NCBI GenBank assembly: GCA_002371345.1
Contig: DFHY01000038.1
Span: 12,815-23,230, forward strand
From: Lachnospiraceae bacterium UBA3711
GTDB lineage: Bacteria; Bacillota; Clostridia; Lachnospirales; Lachnospiraceae
Direction: 5' to 3'
Length of the DNA stretch: 10,416 bases
A program made the position numbers and the translations under genes. Of the stretch, positions 1-7,032 are shown one piece after another; the stretch's first letter is position 1, and the number at the start of each line of letters is the position of its first letter. The notes beneath the pieces are model-generated. The model saw only the letters and a program-made list of their open reading frames with translations. It was not told the DNA's origin and ran no database searches.

Positions 1-57
1 AAAGTCTTCGGATGACGCGCCGTCTGGAAAGTCTTCGGATGATACGCTGCCGTCCGG
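1..57 (-). repeat. Tandem repeat encoding the Ser/Asp/Glu-rich linker of the comEC-like gene
   Basis: Two adjacent units of 27 and 30 bases (1-27 and 28-57) both begin with aaagtcttcggatga and both end in a ccgtc-gg motif. On the coding strand they encode SSEDF repeats separated by PDG. The units differ by whole codons, so the frame is kept. The repeat touches the left edge and may continue beyond it. Confidence 0.75.
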
Positions 58-345
58 TGTTGATTCGTCAGCGCTCCCGCCAGCATACGCCGAGGAAGAT
101 CCGTCGGCAAATGACAGGTGATCCAGAATAATGTGATACCCGTTTGCCGTCAGTTCCTTCGCTGTCACGATCCCGCTGACAGTAAATCTGCGCCCGTCAG
201 CCTTGCTGTACCTGTTCTCATAAGATCCTGAGCATCCGGGATAACGGCCGGAAGCAATAACAACAATAAGCAGAAGAGCCAGAACAAATACAGGGCGCCT
301 CAGAATATTCCGTACCAGAAATGTGCTTATATTAATCCCCTCCAC
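1..345 (-). CDS. comEC: ComEC/Rec2-like DNA internalization protein, N-terminal part (runs off window)
   Basis: Only about 115 N-terminal codons are present, reading leftward off the edge with no stop. ComEC is the polytopic membrane channel that carries single-stranded DNA into the cell during transformation. The visible part has a short basic start, a hydrophobic segment around residues 19-33 (VFVLALLLIVVIASG) preceded by RRP, and then a beta-rich stretch (RRFTVSGIVTAKEL) like the OB-fold-type region after the first helix of ComEC. A Ser/Asp/Glu-rich linker follows and is still continuing at the edge. A ComEA-like gene upstream on the same strand (4817-4002) supports the assignment. The GTG at 345 is the only conventional start in frame after the upstream TGA. 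The strong GGAGG lies inside the first codons, so the start is uncertain. The channel core is outside the window, so this is an inference from the N-terminus and the neighbours. Confidence 0.55.
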   Translation of the reverse strand, partial: MEGINISTFLVRNILRRPVFVLALLLIVVIASGRYPGCSGSYENRYSKADGRRFTVSGIVTAKELTANGYHIILDHLSFADGSSSAYAGGSADESTPDGSVSSEDFPDGASSEDF

Positions 346-621
346 CCCATTATGAACTACATGAAACTGCGCTGCTTTTACAGTTCCCTCAATTGACGTT
401 CATTCATTTCGCTGCCGCCTGTCCGTCCGCCGCAGCTTCATGCCCCATCATGGTAAATCACTTCCGTACGCATATAAACAAAAAAAGCGCCGTCAGGTTC
501 CATTTCTGCGAAGTAACGGAACCTGACGGCAGTGCAGCAAAACTATTCGTATATTCTATTTTATTACGTCACATTCTTTTTGAGATACGGTGATGTTTGA
601 GTCAGAAGCGCCTTTTCCCCC
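346..621. other. Intergenic region between the GerMN gene and the comEC-like gene
   Basis: This stretch of about 275 bases holds the intrinsic terminator at 480-530. Between that terminator and the comEC-like start I see no well-matched promoter; a CATAAT hexamer on the minus strand (353-348) has no good -35 partner. Open frames here on either strand are short and resemble nothing I know. Confidence 0.5.
480..530 (-). terminator. Strong intrinsic terminator downstream of the GerMN gene
   Basis: A perfect 13-bp inverted repeat pairs 489-501 (GCCGTCAGGTTCC on the plus strand) with 518-530 across a 16-base loop. Read on the minus strand, the stem is followed after two bases by seven T (486-480). 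It lies about 90 bases past the GerMN stop codon, so it probably ends the comEA/two-component/GerMN transcript and separates it from the comEC-like gene. On the plus strand there is no T-run directly after the stem. Confidence 0.88.
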
Positions 622-1587
622 TCAGCTGATCAGTTCAGCGTTTCTGCTGAAGACCTGGTCAAGATTCACCTGATCCCTGAACCTCACATCCGTCGAGCCT
701 TCGATCCGGAACCTGACTCCCGTGATCCTGTCGTCAGTACAGGAATCTATGATGGCGTTTGTGAAAGCATACAGCACCGTCTCTGGATTGGCGATGACCT
801 CACCGGCGGGCGCACTGTTTATTTCCTTGCTGAAATCGACTATGCAGAAGCCGTTGCTCACGGAGATATCCTGTATCAGCGTATCATCGACGGCGACAGG
901 CAGCAGGGATTTATTCTCGGGTCCCTCCAGCATCTCCTCAATTACCAGACGTTCCATATTTACATTCGATGAATAGTGGACTGTCCTGTTCTCCCTGGAC
1001 ATGACCGTCCCGTCGCCTGACGGGAAGTACAGTGTCAGTTCGGCGTTCCGGTATGAGTTGATCCCGTTTCCGGCCGGCACGATGAAAGTGCTCTCATTCA
1101 TCGGCCCGATCTCCTCGTCTCCAAGAACGAGATTCTGGGATTCAACCGTGAACCTCACAGAATCAACGCCTTTAATATGCAGAAGTGTCTTTACCAGAGC
1201 CGACCTTAGCAGAAGCTCGGTGACAGTATCAAGACTCAGGTACTCCGCATTGAAGTCCACATCTATCTCATTTACGCCGGTAACTGAAGTACTGAATGCA
1301 ACCTGATCAGGAAGAGCGGACCTCACATCTGAAGTATCCGGCGTCCTGAAAGCATCGAGGATCTCGGAAAGTATGCCCTCGAAGTCTTCGCTGTCCGGCT
1401 TGTACTCACGACGCACCAGGGCAGTCCCCGCCTGGTTGGTATAGTATACCCAGTATCCGTCGTCTTCCGTAACCTGATCTTTGGAAACAGACTTGTCGTC
1501 AAATGAGCATCCGCCAAGACACAGTGCGAGTACGGCACACATGATCACCGCGTATATGAAGTTTCTGTCTCTTCCTATCATGTTCAT
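622..1587 (-). CDS. GerMN-domain lipoprotein
   Basis: This 321-residue exported lipoprotein has a hydrophobic segment (about residues 10-24) ending in lipobox LGGC, so Cys27 is the predicted lipidated residue. An acidic, Asp/Glu-rich region follows. Two similar halves (about 80-185 and 195-305) look like two GerMN domains, with the pattern of strands ending in INEIDVDFNAEYLS in the first half and GFCIVDFSKEIN in the second. GerMN domains occur in the Bacillus germination lipoprotein GerM and in actinobacterial LpqB. The ATG is preceded by CGGAG at good spacing. It lies 39 bases after the sensor kinase gene and is almost certainly co-transcribed with it. By analogy with MtrAB-LpqB it may tune the kinase from the outer face of the membrane or act in wall or spore physiology; that role is inferred. 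No catalytic residues are recognised. Confidence 0.85.
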   Translation of the reverse strand: MNMIGRDRNFIYAVIMCAVLALCLGGCSFDDKSVSKDQVTEDDGYWVYYTNQAGTALVRREYKPDSEDFEGILSEILDAFRTPDTSDVRSALPDQVAFSTSVTGVNEIDVDFNAEYLSLDTVTELLLRSALVKTLLHIKGVDSVRFTVESQNLVLGDEEIGPMNESTFIVPAGNGINSYRNAELTLYFPSGDGTVMSRENRTVHYSSNVNMERLVIEEMLEGPENKSLLPVAVDDTLIQDISVSNGFCIVDFSKEINSAPAGEVIANPETVLYAFTNAIIDSCTDDRITGVRFRIEGSTDVRFRDQVNLDQVFSRNAELIS

Positions 1588-1626
1588 GTTGTCTCCGTGA
1601 TCCAGGCAATTACATGCAGTTTGTCC

Positions 1627-3084
1627 TCACACCTGCTCCTGCTCCGTCTCAGAGTACCGAAGCGGTATACGGACAGTAAATGTCGTTCCCTCGCCCTCAC
1701 GCGAGTACACACGGATAGCTCCGTGGTGCATCAGCACCGCCTGACGCGTTATGGCAAGACCGAGGCCTGTACCGCCAATCTCCCTTGAATGTGACTTGTC
1801 AACACGGTAGAAACGTTCAAAGATCTGGCTCTGATCCTCCTGCGGTATTCCTATTCCGGAGTCCTGAACCTTCACAAAGAAATAGGTGCTGTCGACATTC
1901 AGCGAGATATGGATCCATCCATTATCCTTATTGTACTTGATTCCGTTCTCGACCAGATTGGATATAGCCAGAGTGAACTTAGTCTGATCCACCTGAGCTA
2001 TGATGGGCTTGTAGCTGTCCAGCGTGATCTCGATACCGCGTTTGGCTGCTATCGGGCGCAGCCGCTTCAGGATCAGGCCGATAAGGTCGTTGATATTCGT
2101 ATCCTCGATATGAATGTCGGGAGAACTCCTGTCCATGCGGACCAGGTTCAGCAGGTCTGTGATGATCTTGTTCTCCCGGTCGATCTCCTCACCGATATCA
2201 ATCATGAACTCCTTGTAGAGCTCATTCGGCACCTCCCCGACCTCAGCCTGCTGGATCAGTGAATCCGACAGAACCTTCATGGATGTCATCGGAGTCTTAA
2301 GCTCGTGGGAAACGTTAGACACGAACATCTGCCGCGATTCCTCCTGCGCCTGAAGTCTGTGCCTCATCTGATTATAGGCCTCCGACAGCAGCTCGGTCTC
2401 GGTATACTCGGGCATGGATATGTCATCGGTCAGGAAGTCTGCTCCGTCCGAGTTCATTAGAGCAGTGACCTTGCCGAACGGACGGACCAGAAGCCTTGAC
2501 GCGTAGAATGAAACACCGATAATCAGCAGAACTATAACCACCTCGATGATCAGTACGGCTCTGGACAGATTCCTCCTTGCCAGTATGATGTCCGTGGTCG
2601 GGATAGATACGATAAATGCGCCGACCACCGCCTTTGTGGTGTCCTCGATCACAGGACAGACAACCTCAATAAAATCATTTTCCGCGTTATAGTATTCGGT
2701 GTCGTCCCCCTGGAAGCATTCGATCAGCTCACGCGCCACAACTGTCTTCCCCTCATCCAGAAGGTAAGTGTCACGTATGATCTTAAAACGGCTGTTGACA
2801 AGAATAACACGGCCGCTGTACAGCTCGGCAATCTGGTTCAGTTCCTTGTCTACGACGTCAGAGGTCCCGTTAGAGAGAAATCCGGCATCCAGGATATCCG
2901 CGCCGAGCCTGCTGCACTGGTTCCTGATCATCGAGGCTCTCATGGAGACAATCTGCTCCTCGAATCCGTTGAGGATACCCCATTTCATCAGAAATACCGG
3001 AGTAAGTCCGATAAGCAGTACCATGATGAGCACGCGGAAATGCATGCTCCCGAATATTCTCTTCAGCTTCCCTTTCTGCCGCAT
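1627..3084 (-). CDS. Two-component sensor histidine kinase, WalK/PhoR type
   Basis: A membrane sensor kinase of 485 residues, counting from the ATG at 3084. Two transmembrane helices (about 16-33 and 176-196) flank an extracytoplasmic sensor domain of about 140 residues. A HAMP-like linker follows (SRLLVRPFGKVTALM onward). The HisKA box is FVSNVSHELKTPMTS with phospho-acceptor His260. The ATPase domain has the N-box NLVENGIKYN (about 376-385), G1 box DSGIGIP (about 409) and G2 box GGTGLGLAI (about 437), so all kinase motifs look intact. The open frame extends to 3159, but the 25 extra residues are unlike a kinase start. The 3084 ATG has AAGGA about 11 bases upstream, somewhat far. It partners with the response regulator encoded just upstream. 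The sensed signal cannot be told from the sequence. Confidence 0.92.
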   Translation of the reverse strand: MRQKGKLKRIFGSMHFRVLIMVLLIGLTPVFLMKWGILNGFEEQIVSMRASMIRNQCSRLGADILDAGFLSNGTSDVVDKELNQIAELYSGRVILVNSRFKIIRDTYLLDEGKTVVARELIECFQGDDTEYYNAENDFIEVVCPVIEDTTKAVVGAFIVSIPTTDIILARRNLSRAVLIIEVVIVLLIIGVSFYASRLLVRPFGKVTALMNSDGADFLTDDISMPEYTETELLSEAYNQMRHRLQAQEESRQMFVSNVSHELKTPMTSMKVLSDSLIQQAEVGEVPNELYKEFMIDIGEEIDRENKIITDLLNLVRMDRSSPDIHIEDTNINDLIGLILKRLRPIAAKRGIEITLDSYKPIIAQVDQTKFTLAISNLVENGIKYNKDNGWIHISLNVDSTYFFVKVQDSGIGIPQEDQSQIFERFYRVDKSHSREIGGTGLGLAITRQAVLMHHGAIRVYSREGEGTTFTVRIPLRYSETEQEQV

Positions 3085-3170
3085 CAGCCAGAATGTCCTT
3101 CCAGTATCAAAACCTGCCCGCGAGTTTGCCGGAAACTTTATAGCCAATGCCAAAAACACTCCTGACGTTG

Positions 3171-3179
3171 ACTATAACA
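3171..3179 (-). promoter_or_regulatory. Possible extended -10 promoter for the sensor kinase gene
   Basis: On the minus strand TGTTATAGT (3179-3171) matches an extended -10 element (TG, one base, then TATAGT, five of six to TATAAT). It lies just after the terminator-like hairpin and about 87 bases before the kinase start. No good -35 is present because that position falls in the hairpin. It would let the kinase and GerMN genes be transcribed independently of the regulator. This is a weak call. Confidence 0.28.
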
Positions 3180-3184
3180 ATCCG

Positions 3185-3220
3185 AAAAATCCGGCCCGAG
3201 CCGTCTGGCTCATGCCGGAT
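3185..3220 (-). terminator. Intrinsic terminator-like hairpin between response regulator and kinase genes
   Basis: On the minus strand ATCCGGC (3220-3214) pairs with GCCGGAT (3195-3189), and inside it GAGCC (3211-3207) pairs with GGCTC (3202-3198) around a four-base AGAC loop. A two-base by two-base internal mismatch separates the two helices. The stem is followed by a T-run (3189-3185, the first T's being in the stem). It begins 60 bases after the regulator stop codon. This could end or attenuate the transcript before the kinase gene. Confidence 0.65.
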
Positions 3221-3279
3221 AAAAAAACAACCGATACTCTGAGGAAACACTGACCGGATCAATGTCTCCTCAATAAAAA

Positions 3280-3969
3280 TCAATGCTGGAAATAATAGCC
3301 CACGCCCCACTTGGTGTGCACGTACCTCGGATCGGACGGATTCTCCTCGATCTTCTCACGAAGTCTCCTGATATGAACGTCCACCGTTCTGACGTCGCCG
3401 GGATACTCGTAGCCCCAAACCAGATTCAGAAGATTCTCACGGCTGTAAACCTTGTTCGGGTTCATAACCAGCAGCTCGAGAACATCAAACTCCTTGGCCG
3501 TCAGGTTCACCTCATGTCCGGAAACCTGAACCCTTCTCGCGTCACAGTCAAGAACCAGTTCACCGACCTCTATGGTTCTTCCCTTCGGCTCCTGAGCGCC
3601 GCGGCTCTGCGTACGGCGCATAATCGCCTTGATCCGCGCCTTAACCTCAAGGATATTGAAAGGTTTCGTGATATAGTCATCCGCGCCGTATTCCAGGCCG
3701 AGGATCTTGTCCATATCCTCGCCCTTTGCCGTCAGCATGACAATAGGTACATCGGAAAACTCCCTGATCTGCTGGCAGGCGGACAGCCCGTCAAGTTTCG
3801 GAAGCATAAGATCAAGAAGAATGATGTCATAATTTCCTTCTCTTGCCTTCTGAACAGCCTCCTCTCCGTCTCCGGCTGTATCGACCTCCATATCATCCTG
3901 CTCAAGGCTGAAGCGGATTCCCTTCACGATCAGTTTCTCATCATCAACTACAAGCACTCTCTTTGGCAT
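3280..3969 (-). CDS. OmpR/PhoB-family response regulator (WalR-like)
   Basis: A 229-residue DNA-binding response regulator. The receiver domain (1-about 115) has the acidic pair Asp9/Asp10, the phospho-acceptor Asp53 in LLDLMLPKLDG, Thr80 and Lys102 in the TKPF motif, so it should be phosphorylated normally. The C-terminal winged helix (about 133-229) has LTAKEFDVLELL, the recognition helix VDVHIRRLREKIE and the final GVGYYF hairpin typical of the OmpR group. The length is standard for the family. The ATG is preceded by AGGGG six to seven bases upstream. It begins 32 bases after the ComEA-like gene and precedes its probable partner kinase, though a hairpin and about 195 bases separate the two. 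The closest general resemblance is to WalR/YycF and PhoP types, but resemblance alone does not fix the regulon. Confidence 0.95.
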   Translation of the reverse strand: MPKRVLVVDDEKLIVKGIRFSLEQDDMEVDTAGDGEEAVQKAREGNYDIILLDLMLPKLDGLSACQQIREFSDVPIVMLTAKGEDMDKILGLEYGADDYITKPFNILEVKARIKAIMRRTQSRGAQEPKGRTIEVGELVLDCDARRVQVSGHEVNLTAKEFDVLELLVMNPNKVYSRENLLNLVWGYEYPGDVRTVDVHIRRLREKIEENPSDPRYVHTKWGVGYYFQH

Positions 3970-4001
3970 ACTGTACCCCTGCGTTCCCCTAAACGTTCAG
4001 T

Positions 4002-4817
4002 CTAAACTGTGATCCTGTCACGGATCTTCTCATATATACTATTCTTGATTCCGCTGATGTTCATCACGTCCTCAGTTGAAGCGAAAAAACCGTTCTCCGT
4101 GCGGTAGCGTATAATCGAATCAGCCTTCGCCTCGCCGATCCCGGGAAGTGTCATCAGCTGCTCCTTCGTGGCGGTATTCAGATTGACAAGCCCGCCGCCC
4201 AAAGAGTCCGCCTGCTGTGCAAAACCGCCTGGAGAAGCCGTGTCCCCGGCAGAGGCAGCCGCCTGTGTGATCCCCTGTGCCCGCAGGATGGAAGTCTCAT
4301 CCTCCGTACAGACCACCAGCATCTCGCCGTCTGAGATCAGCCTGGCCTGATTCAGCCACTCCCTGTCCGCGTCCTCAGTGAACCCTCCGGCAGCCTCAAT
4401 AGCATCGCATATTCTGTCCCCGGCCTTCAGATAATAAACGCCGGGATCAATGACCGCGCCGCAGACATATACAGCCACTGCGCTCATATCTTCGCCGCCT
4501 CCGCCTGAGGCACTGCCCGTGATACCGTCACCGGGCACCCAGCCCCGAACTGAAGCGCCATCCTCAGACATCCGGACAGAACCGGGCAGCCCCGAATTCT
4601 TAATGTCTGCCTCCGGTGTCCTGGCTGAGGCGCCGTAATCAGGCTCCTCAACATCCGACAGAAGAACAGCCGCCGCTTCACTCTGAGAGGTGTTCATCCC
4701 TGTCACTGTAATTCTGGAAGGAGCGCCGCAGCCCTGTGCCAGACAGGCACATACAACGACTGCCGCAGCAGCAGCTTCCCGTACGGTCCGGGACTTATTA
4801 CATATATTCACTTTCAA
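4002..4817 (-). CDS. comEA: ComEA-like protein with SLBB and helix-hairpin-helix domains
   Basis: A 271-residue exported DNA-binding protein. An Ala/Val-rich hydrophobic stretch (about 14-27) ends in LAQGC, so it may be a lipoprotein anchored at Cys30, although Ala rather than Leu at -3 is not ideal. A low-complexity region (about 40-105) leads to an SLBB domain (about 112-172: AVYVCGAVIDPGVYYLKAGDRI). A Gly/Ala/Ser linker follows, then tandem HhH motifs (about 208-271: VNLNTATKEQLMTLPGIGEAKADSI, then FASTEDVMNISGIKN). The HhH domain binds double-stranded DNA, and in competent bacteria ComEA hands DNA to ComEC. The start is TTG at 4817 with AGGAG seven bases upstream; no ATG fits. It heads the transcript that goes on to the response regulator. 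Part of its ribosome binding site falls in a hairpin. It could instead be a non-competence SLBB/HhH surface protein. Confidence 0.85.
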   Translation of the reverse strand: MKVNICNKSRTVREAAAAAVVVCACLAQGCGAPSRITVTGMNTSQSEAAAVLLSDVEEPDYGASARTPEADIKNSGLPGSVRMSEDGASVRGWVPGDGITGSASGGGGEDMSAVAVYVCGAVIDPGVYYLKAGDRICDAIEAAGGFTEDADREWLNQARLISDGEMLVVCTEDETSILRAQGITQAAASAGDTASPGGFAQQADSLGGGLVNLNTATKEQLMTLPGIGEAKADSIIRYRTENGFFASTEDVMNISGIKNSIYEKIRDRITV

Positions 4818-4825
4818 TGCACAAC

Positions 4826-4845
4826 TCCTGACTCCGGCGTCAGGA
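4826..4845 (-). promoter_or_regulatory. Hairpin covering the ComEA-gene ribosome binding site
   Basis: On the minus strand TCCTGAC (4845-4839) and GTCAGGA (4832-4826) form a perfect 7-bp stem with a six-base loop. The ribosome binding site AGGAG (4829-4825) lies mostly in the 3' arm, and the TTG start follows seven bases later. Folding would limit initiation, so this may be a translational control element. Confidence 0.45.
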
Positions 4846-4866
4846 CTGCCCCGTCATGCGATAAGG

Positions 4867-4896
4867 ATTCTATCATAACTGTGACGTATAATTCAA
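4867..4896 (-). promoter_or_regulatory. Candidate sigma-A promoter for the comEA/two-component operon
   Basis: On the minus strand TTGAAT (4896-4891, four of six to TTGACA) is followed after 18 bases by TAGAAT (4872-4867, five of six to TATAAT). The -35 overlaps the stop codon of the GH25 gene. Transcription would start about 40-45 bases before the TTG start, so the SD hairpin would be inside the leader. No terminator is seen after the GH25 gene, so read-through is also possible. Confidence 0.45.
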
Positions 4897-5825
4897 TGAT
4901 CTTCTGTTCTCGCATTCGGAAAATACCAGTTCAGGTCAACATAGGTTTTGATGCCGTTTACCCGGCCGGTATGGCTGTACTGCCAGATGTCAGCTGTATT
5001 GTCATAGTGAAGAATCCTGCCGTGCTCCGCGACCCAGGCCGTATAGCCGCTCCCGACGGCAACCTTATCCGTCAGGTACGGGCCCACAAATGATCGCGAT
5101 GTATACCAGCCCGGCTGATATCCTGCTTCCTTGACCATCTCACAGAACGTGCTCACCAGATTCGAGCAGAACGCCTTACCCTTGTTGAACTGGGAATACG
5201 ATTCGATATCGACAAATACCGGCAGGTCAAACGACTTTCCTCTGATCGTCTTCAGGCACTTATTTGCCTGCGCCTTCAGAGCGCTGTCAGAGGTCGCGGT
5301 TATGAACCAGTAGCATCCGACAAGGAGCCCTGCCTTCTTCGCCTGCCTGTAGTTTCTCCTGAAGGTCGAGTCAACCTGCATTCCGTGTCCGACGCGCATA
5401 ATTACAAACCCTATGCCGTCGTTCTTAACCTTCGTGAAGTTAATCGTCCCCTGCCATGCCGACACATCAATTCCCTTCATCGCTCCGAGAGTGTTTACGC
5501 CGCTCAGGGAACGAACGGTAACCTTGCACTTATACTTGTTACCGCCCAGCTTCGCGACGATAGTGCACTTTCCGGACTTTTTTCCGGTCACAAGCCCGTT
5601 CTCATCGACGCTCGCAACATGCGGTTTGGTAGACTTCCAGACGATATCGCCGTCAGCCTTCTTCAGTATGAGCTGTCCGCTTGATCCCTTGAAAAGATCC
5701 ATTGCAGTCTTATTGAGCTTCGCGGCATGAGCTGTATGAGCCTTATTGAACACAGCCGGTATCGCCGCCGTCAGGCAGCATGCCAGCAGCAGAACCCATA
5801 ACAGCCTGCGGGTCGTTCTTGTCAT
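4893..5825 (-). CDS. Secreted Big2-domain GH25 muramidase (lysozyme)
   Basis: This 310-residue exported enzyme should cleave the beta-1,4 bond between N-acetylmuramic acid and N-acetylglucosamine in peptidoglycan. A basic N-terminus and hydrophobic core (about 8-25) with a likely cleavage near AHA-AK form the signal peptide. One Big2 Ig-like domain follows (about 36-105: VWKSTKPHVASVDENGLVTGKKSG pattern in part). The GH25 domain (about 117-304) starts with GIDVSAWQG (Asp120), carries the catalytic acidic pair in FVDIES (Asp206, Glu208) and ends with VDLNW (Asp297). The active site looks intact. The ATG at 5825 is preferred over an in-frame GTG nine codons earlier because AGGAGG sits eight bases before the ATG. 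There is no added wall-binding repeat. It is divergent from the C39-like peptidase gene, so both may serve wall or surface remodelling. Confidence 0.93.
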   Translation of the reverse strand: MTRTTRRLLWVLLLACCLTAAIPAVFNKAHTAHAAKLNKTAMDLFKGSSGQLILKKADGDIVWKSTKPHVASVDENGLVTGKKSGKCTIVAKLGGNKYKCKVTVRSLSGVNTLGAMKGIDVSAWQGTINFTKVKNDGIGFVIMRVGHGMQVDSTFRRNYRQAKKAGLLVGCYWFITATSDSALKAQANKCLKTIRGKSFDLPVFVDIESYSQFNKGKAFCSNLVSTFCEMVKEAGYQPGWYTSRSFVGPYLTDKVAVGSGYTAWVAEHGRILHYDNTADIWQYSHTGRVNGIKTYVDLNWYFPNARTEDH

Positions 5826-6105
5826 GATTATTTCCTCCTGATTTCGAGTCACTCTTAAAAAGTTATTTTAATAGCGGTATCCGTTTTAGCCGGACTCAGA
5901 CTATGAACAATACTGTCTTAGTATAATCGACAAAACCCTTAAGTTCCAGATTAAGTTGAAATAACCTGCCCCTGAGTGTTATCATTTCAGAATAACGCAC
6001 TAATAACATCATCTGCCTGATCTGTCCGGCTGTCGGCATAAATAATGAATTTGGGATCGATTAAAACCACTGTCCCCGGCAATGATGTACAAGAAGGAGT
6101 TATGA
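5826..6105. other. Divergent intergenic region between GH25 and C39-like genes
   Basis: About 280 bases, AT-rich near the GH25 side. It holds the candidate plus-strand promoter at 5956-5985. There is also a perfect TATAAT on the plus strand (5922-5927) and an overlapping TATACT on the minus strand (5925-5920), both within a small ATACT/AGTAT inverted repeat (5910-5914 and 5920-5924). Neither of these has a convincing -35. One of them may serve the GH25 gene. No gene or terminator was recognised. Confidence 0.5.
5956..5985 (+). promoter_or_regulatory. Candidate sigma-A promoter for the C39-like peptidase operon
   Basis: TTGAAA (5956-5961, five of six to TTGACA) is followed after 18 bases by TATCAT (5980-5985, five of six to TATAAT). 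Transcription would start near 5992 and give a leader of about 110 bases before the ATG at 6106. Confidence 0.45.
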
Positions 6106-7032
6106 ATGCGCCGAATTATCGCTGTCACAATAGCCTGTATCCTGGCCCTGGTCGTAACCAGTTTTGTTCTGCTCTATCATTTCAGAGAGAAAGTGGACAA
6201 TGCCCTGAACATAACTAAGAGCACGGAGGAGACTCAGAGCGAGATACCCCAGACGGAAACAAACGCCCCTCAGACTGAGCCTGTCACAGAGGCAGCCGCT
6301 GTCCAGACAGAGACGGAAGAGACGCAGACCGAAGATCCGGCTCTTCATATGGAGGACGGCGTATACACATTTCTCCAGGGTCCGGTTGCCTGGGAGAGCA
6401 AGGCACACTGGTCGGGAATCTGGTGCGAGTCGGAGCTTGACGGAGGGCTGTTCAGCGTATTCGGCTGCGGACTGTGCGATCTGGCAGGCATATACAGTAC
6501 TCTGACGCCATATGAATGCTCGCCTCTTGATATGTACGCCCTTGCGCGCAAGGTCTCTGATTATTCCCCCGGATATGACGCCGGAGCTATAGACTGGCCG
6601 TATATGGTTGAAACGCTCAGCAAGGTTGGTATCGGATCAAAGCTCAGAAGGAAAGACAGGCGCTACGAAGCCTTCCAGAAAGCTGTTGCCGAAAGCCTCG
6701 GCGCCGTCATACTGGTCTCAAGCGACGATGACGACACCTACTGGGAGGATACGCCCGGACACTATGTAAACATCTGGCATTATAATCCTGAGACAGACCA
6801 GGTATTCCTTGGAGATTCCGGCAATCCCGGACACAACCGGCAGTGGATACCTCTGCGCTATCTCTACGACGCCATGGCCTCAAACAGCGCCTGGCAGTAC
6901 ATGGTCGTCACTTCTTACGATGAAGAGAAGAATACCTGGAAGTATTCCGGAATCCACGAAAAATGGACCCGCCCTCCTTACTACAAGGCTAAGCCCGAGT
7001 CCAGGTCTCTGCTGCTGCCGCCGGAGGAATGA
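6106..7032 (+). CDS. Membrane-anchored C39-like cysteine peptidase
   Basis: A 308-residue protein anchored by a single N-terminal hydrophobic helix (about 4-24) that could also be an uncleaved signal. A Thr/Glu/Gln-rich spacer (about 38-80, with repeated QTE and TEE units) would hold the catalytic part away from the membrane. The C-terminal part (about 85-275) resembles the C39-like papain-fold family: FGCGLCDLAG at 119-128 with candidate nucleophile Cys121, candidate His219 in PGHYVNIWHY and candidate Asp237 in VFLGDSGNPGH. The usual GCGPTSLAM motif is changed, with Leu and Cys replacing Pro and Thr. An acidic loop DDDDTYWED (207-215) lies just before the His. The start has AAGGAG six bases upstream. 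The phosphatase gene follows after 56 bases and is probably co-transcribed. Substrate unknown; candidates are surface proteins or wall peptides. Confidence 0.72.
   Translation: MRRIIAVTIACILALVVTSFVLLYHFREKVDNALNITKSTEETQSEIPQTETNAPQTEPVTEAAAVQTETEETQTEDPALHMEDGVYTFLQGPVAWESKAHWSGIWCESELDGGLFSVFGCGLCDLAGIYSTLTPYECSPLDMYALARKVSDYSPGYDAGAIDWPYMVETLSKVGIGSKLRRKDRRYEAFQKAVAESLGAVILVSSDDDDTYWEDTPGHYVNIWHYNPETDQVFLGDSGNPGHNRQWIPLRYLYDAMASNSAWQYMVVTSYDEEKNTWKYSGIHEKWTRPPYYKAKPESRSLLLPPEE

Noticed and set aside
3085..3159. A longer kinase start 25 codons upstream at 3159.
   Set aside because: The extra residues do not look like a kinase N-terminus and would run through the spacer. The ATG at 3084 gives the usual short basic start before the first membrane helix.
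3283..4005. A 240-codon plus-strand frame opposite the response regulator gene.
   Set aside because: The minus-strand frame is an unmistakable OmpR-family regulator; the plus-strand frame has no recognisable domain and is its antisense shadow. The same applies to long frames opposite glpK and the other genes.
5826..5852. A GTG start nine codons upstream for the GH25 gene.
   Set aside because: AGGAGG would then lie inside the coding sequence. It is ideally spaced for the ATG at 5825, which also gives a normal signal peptide.
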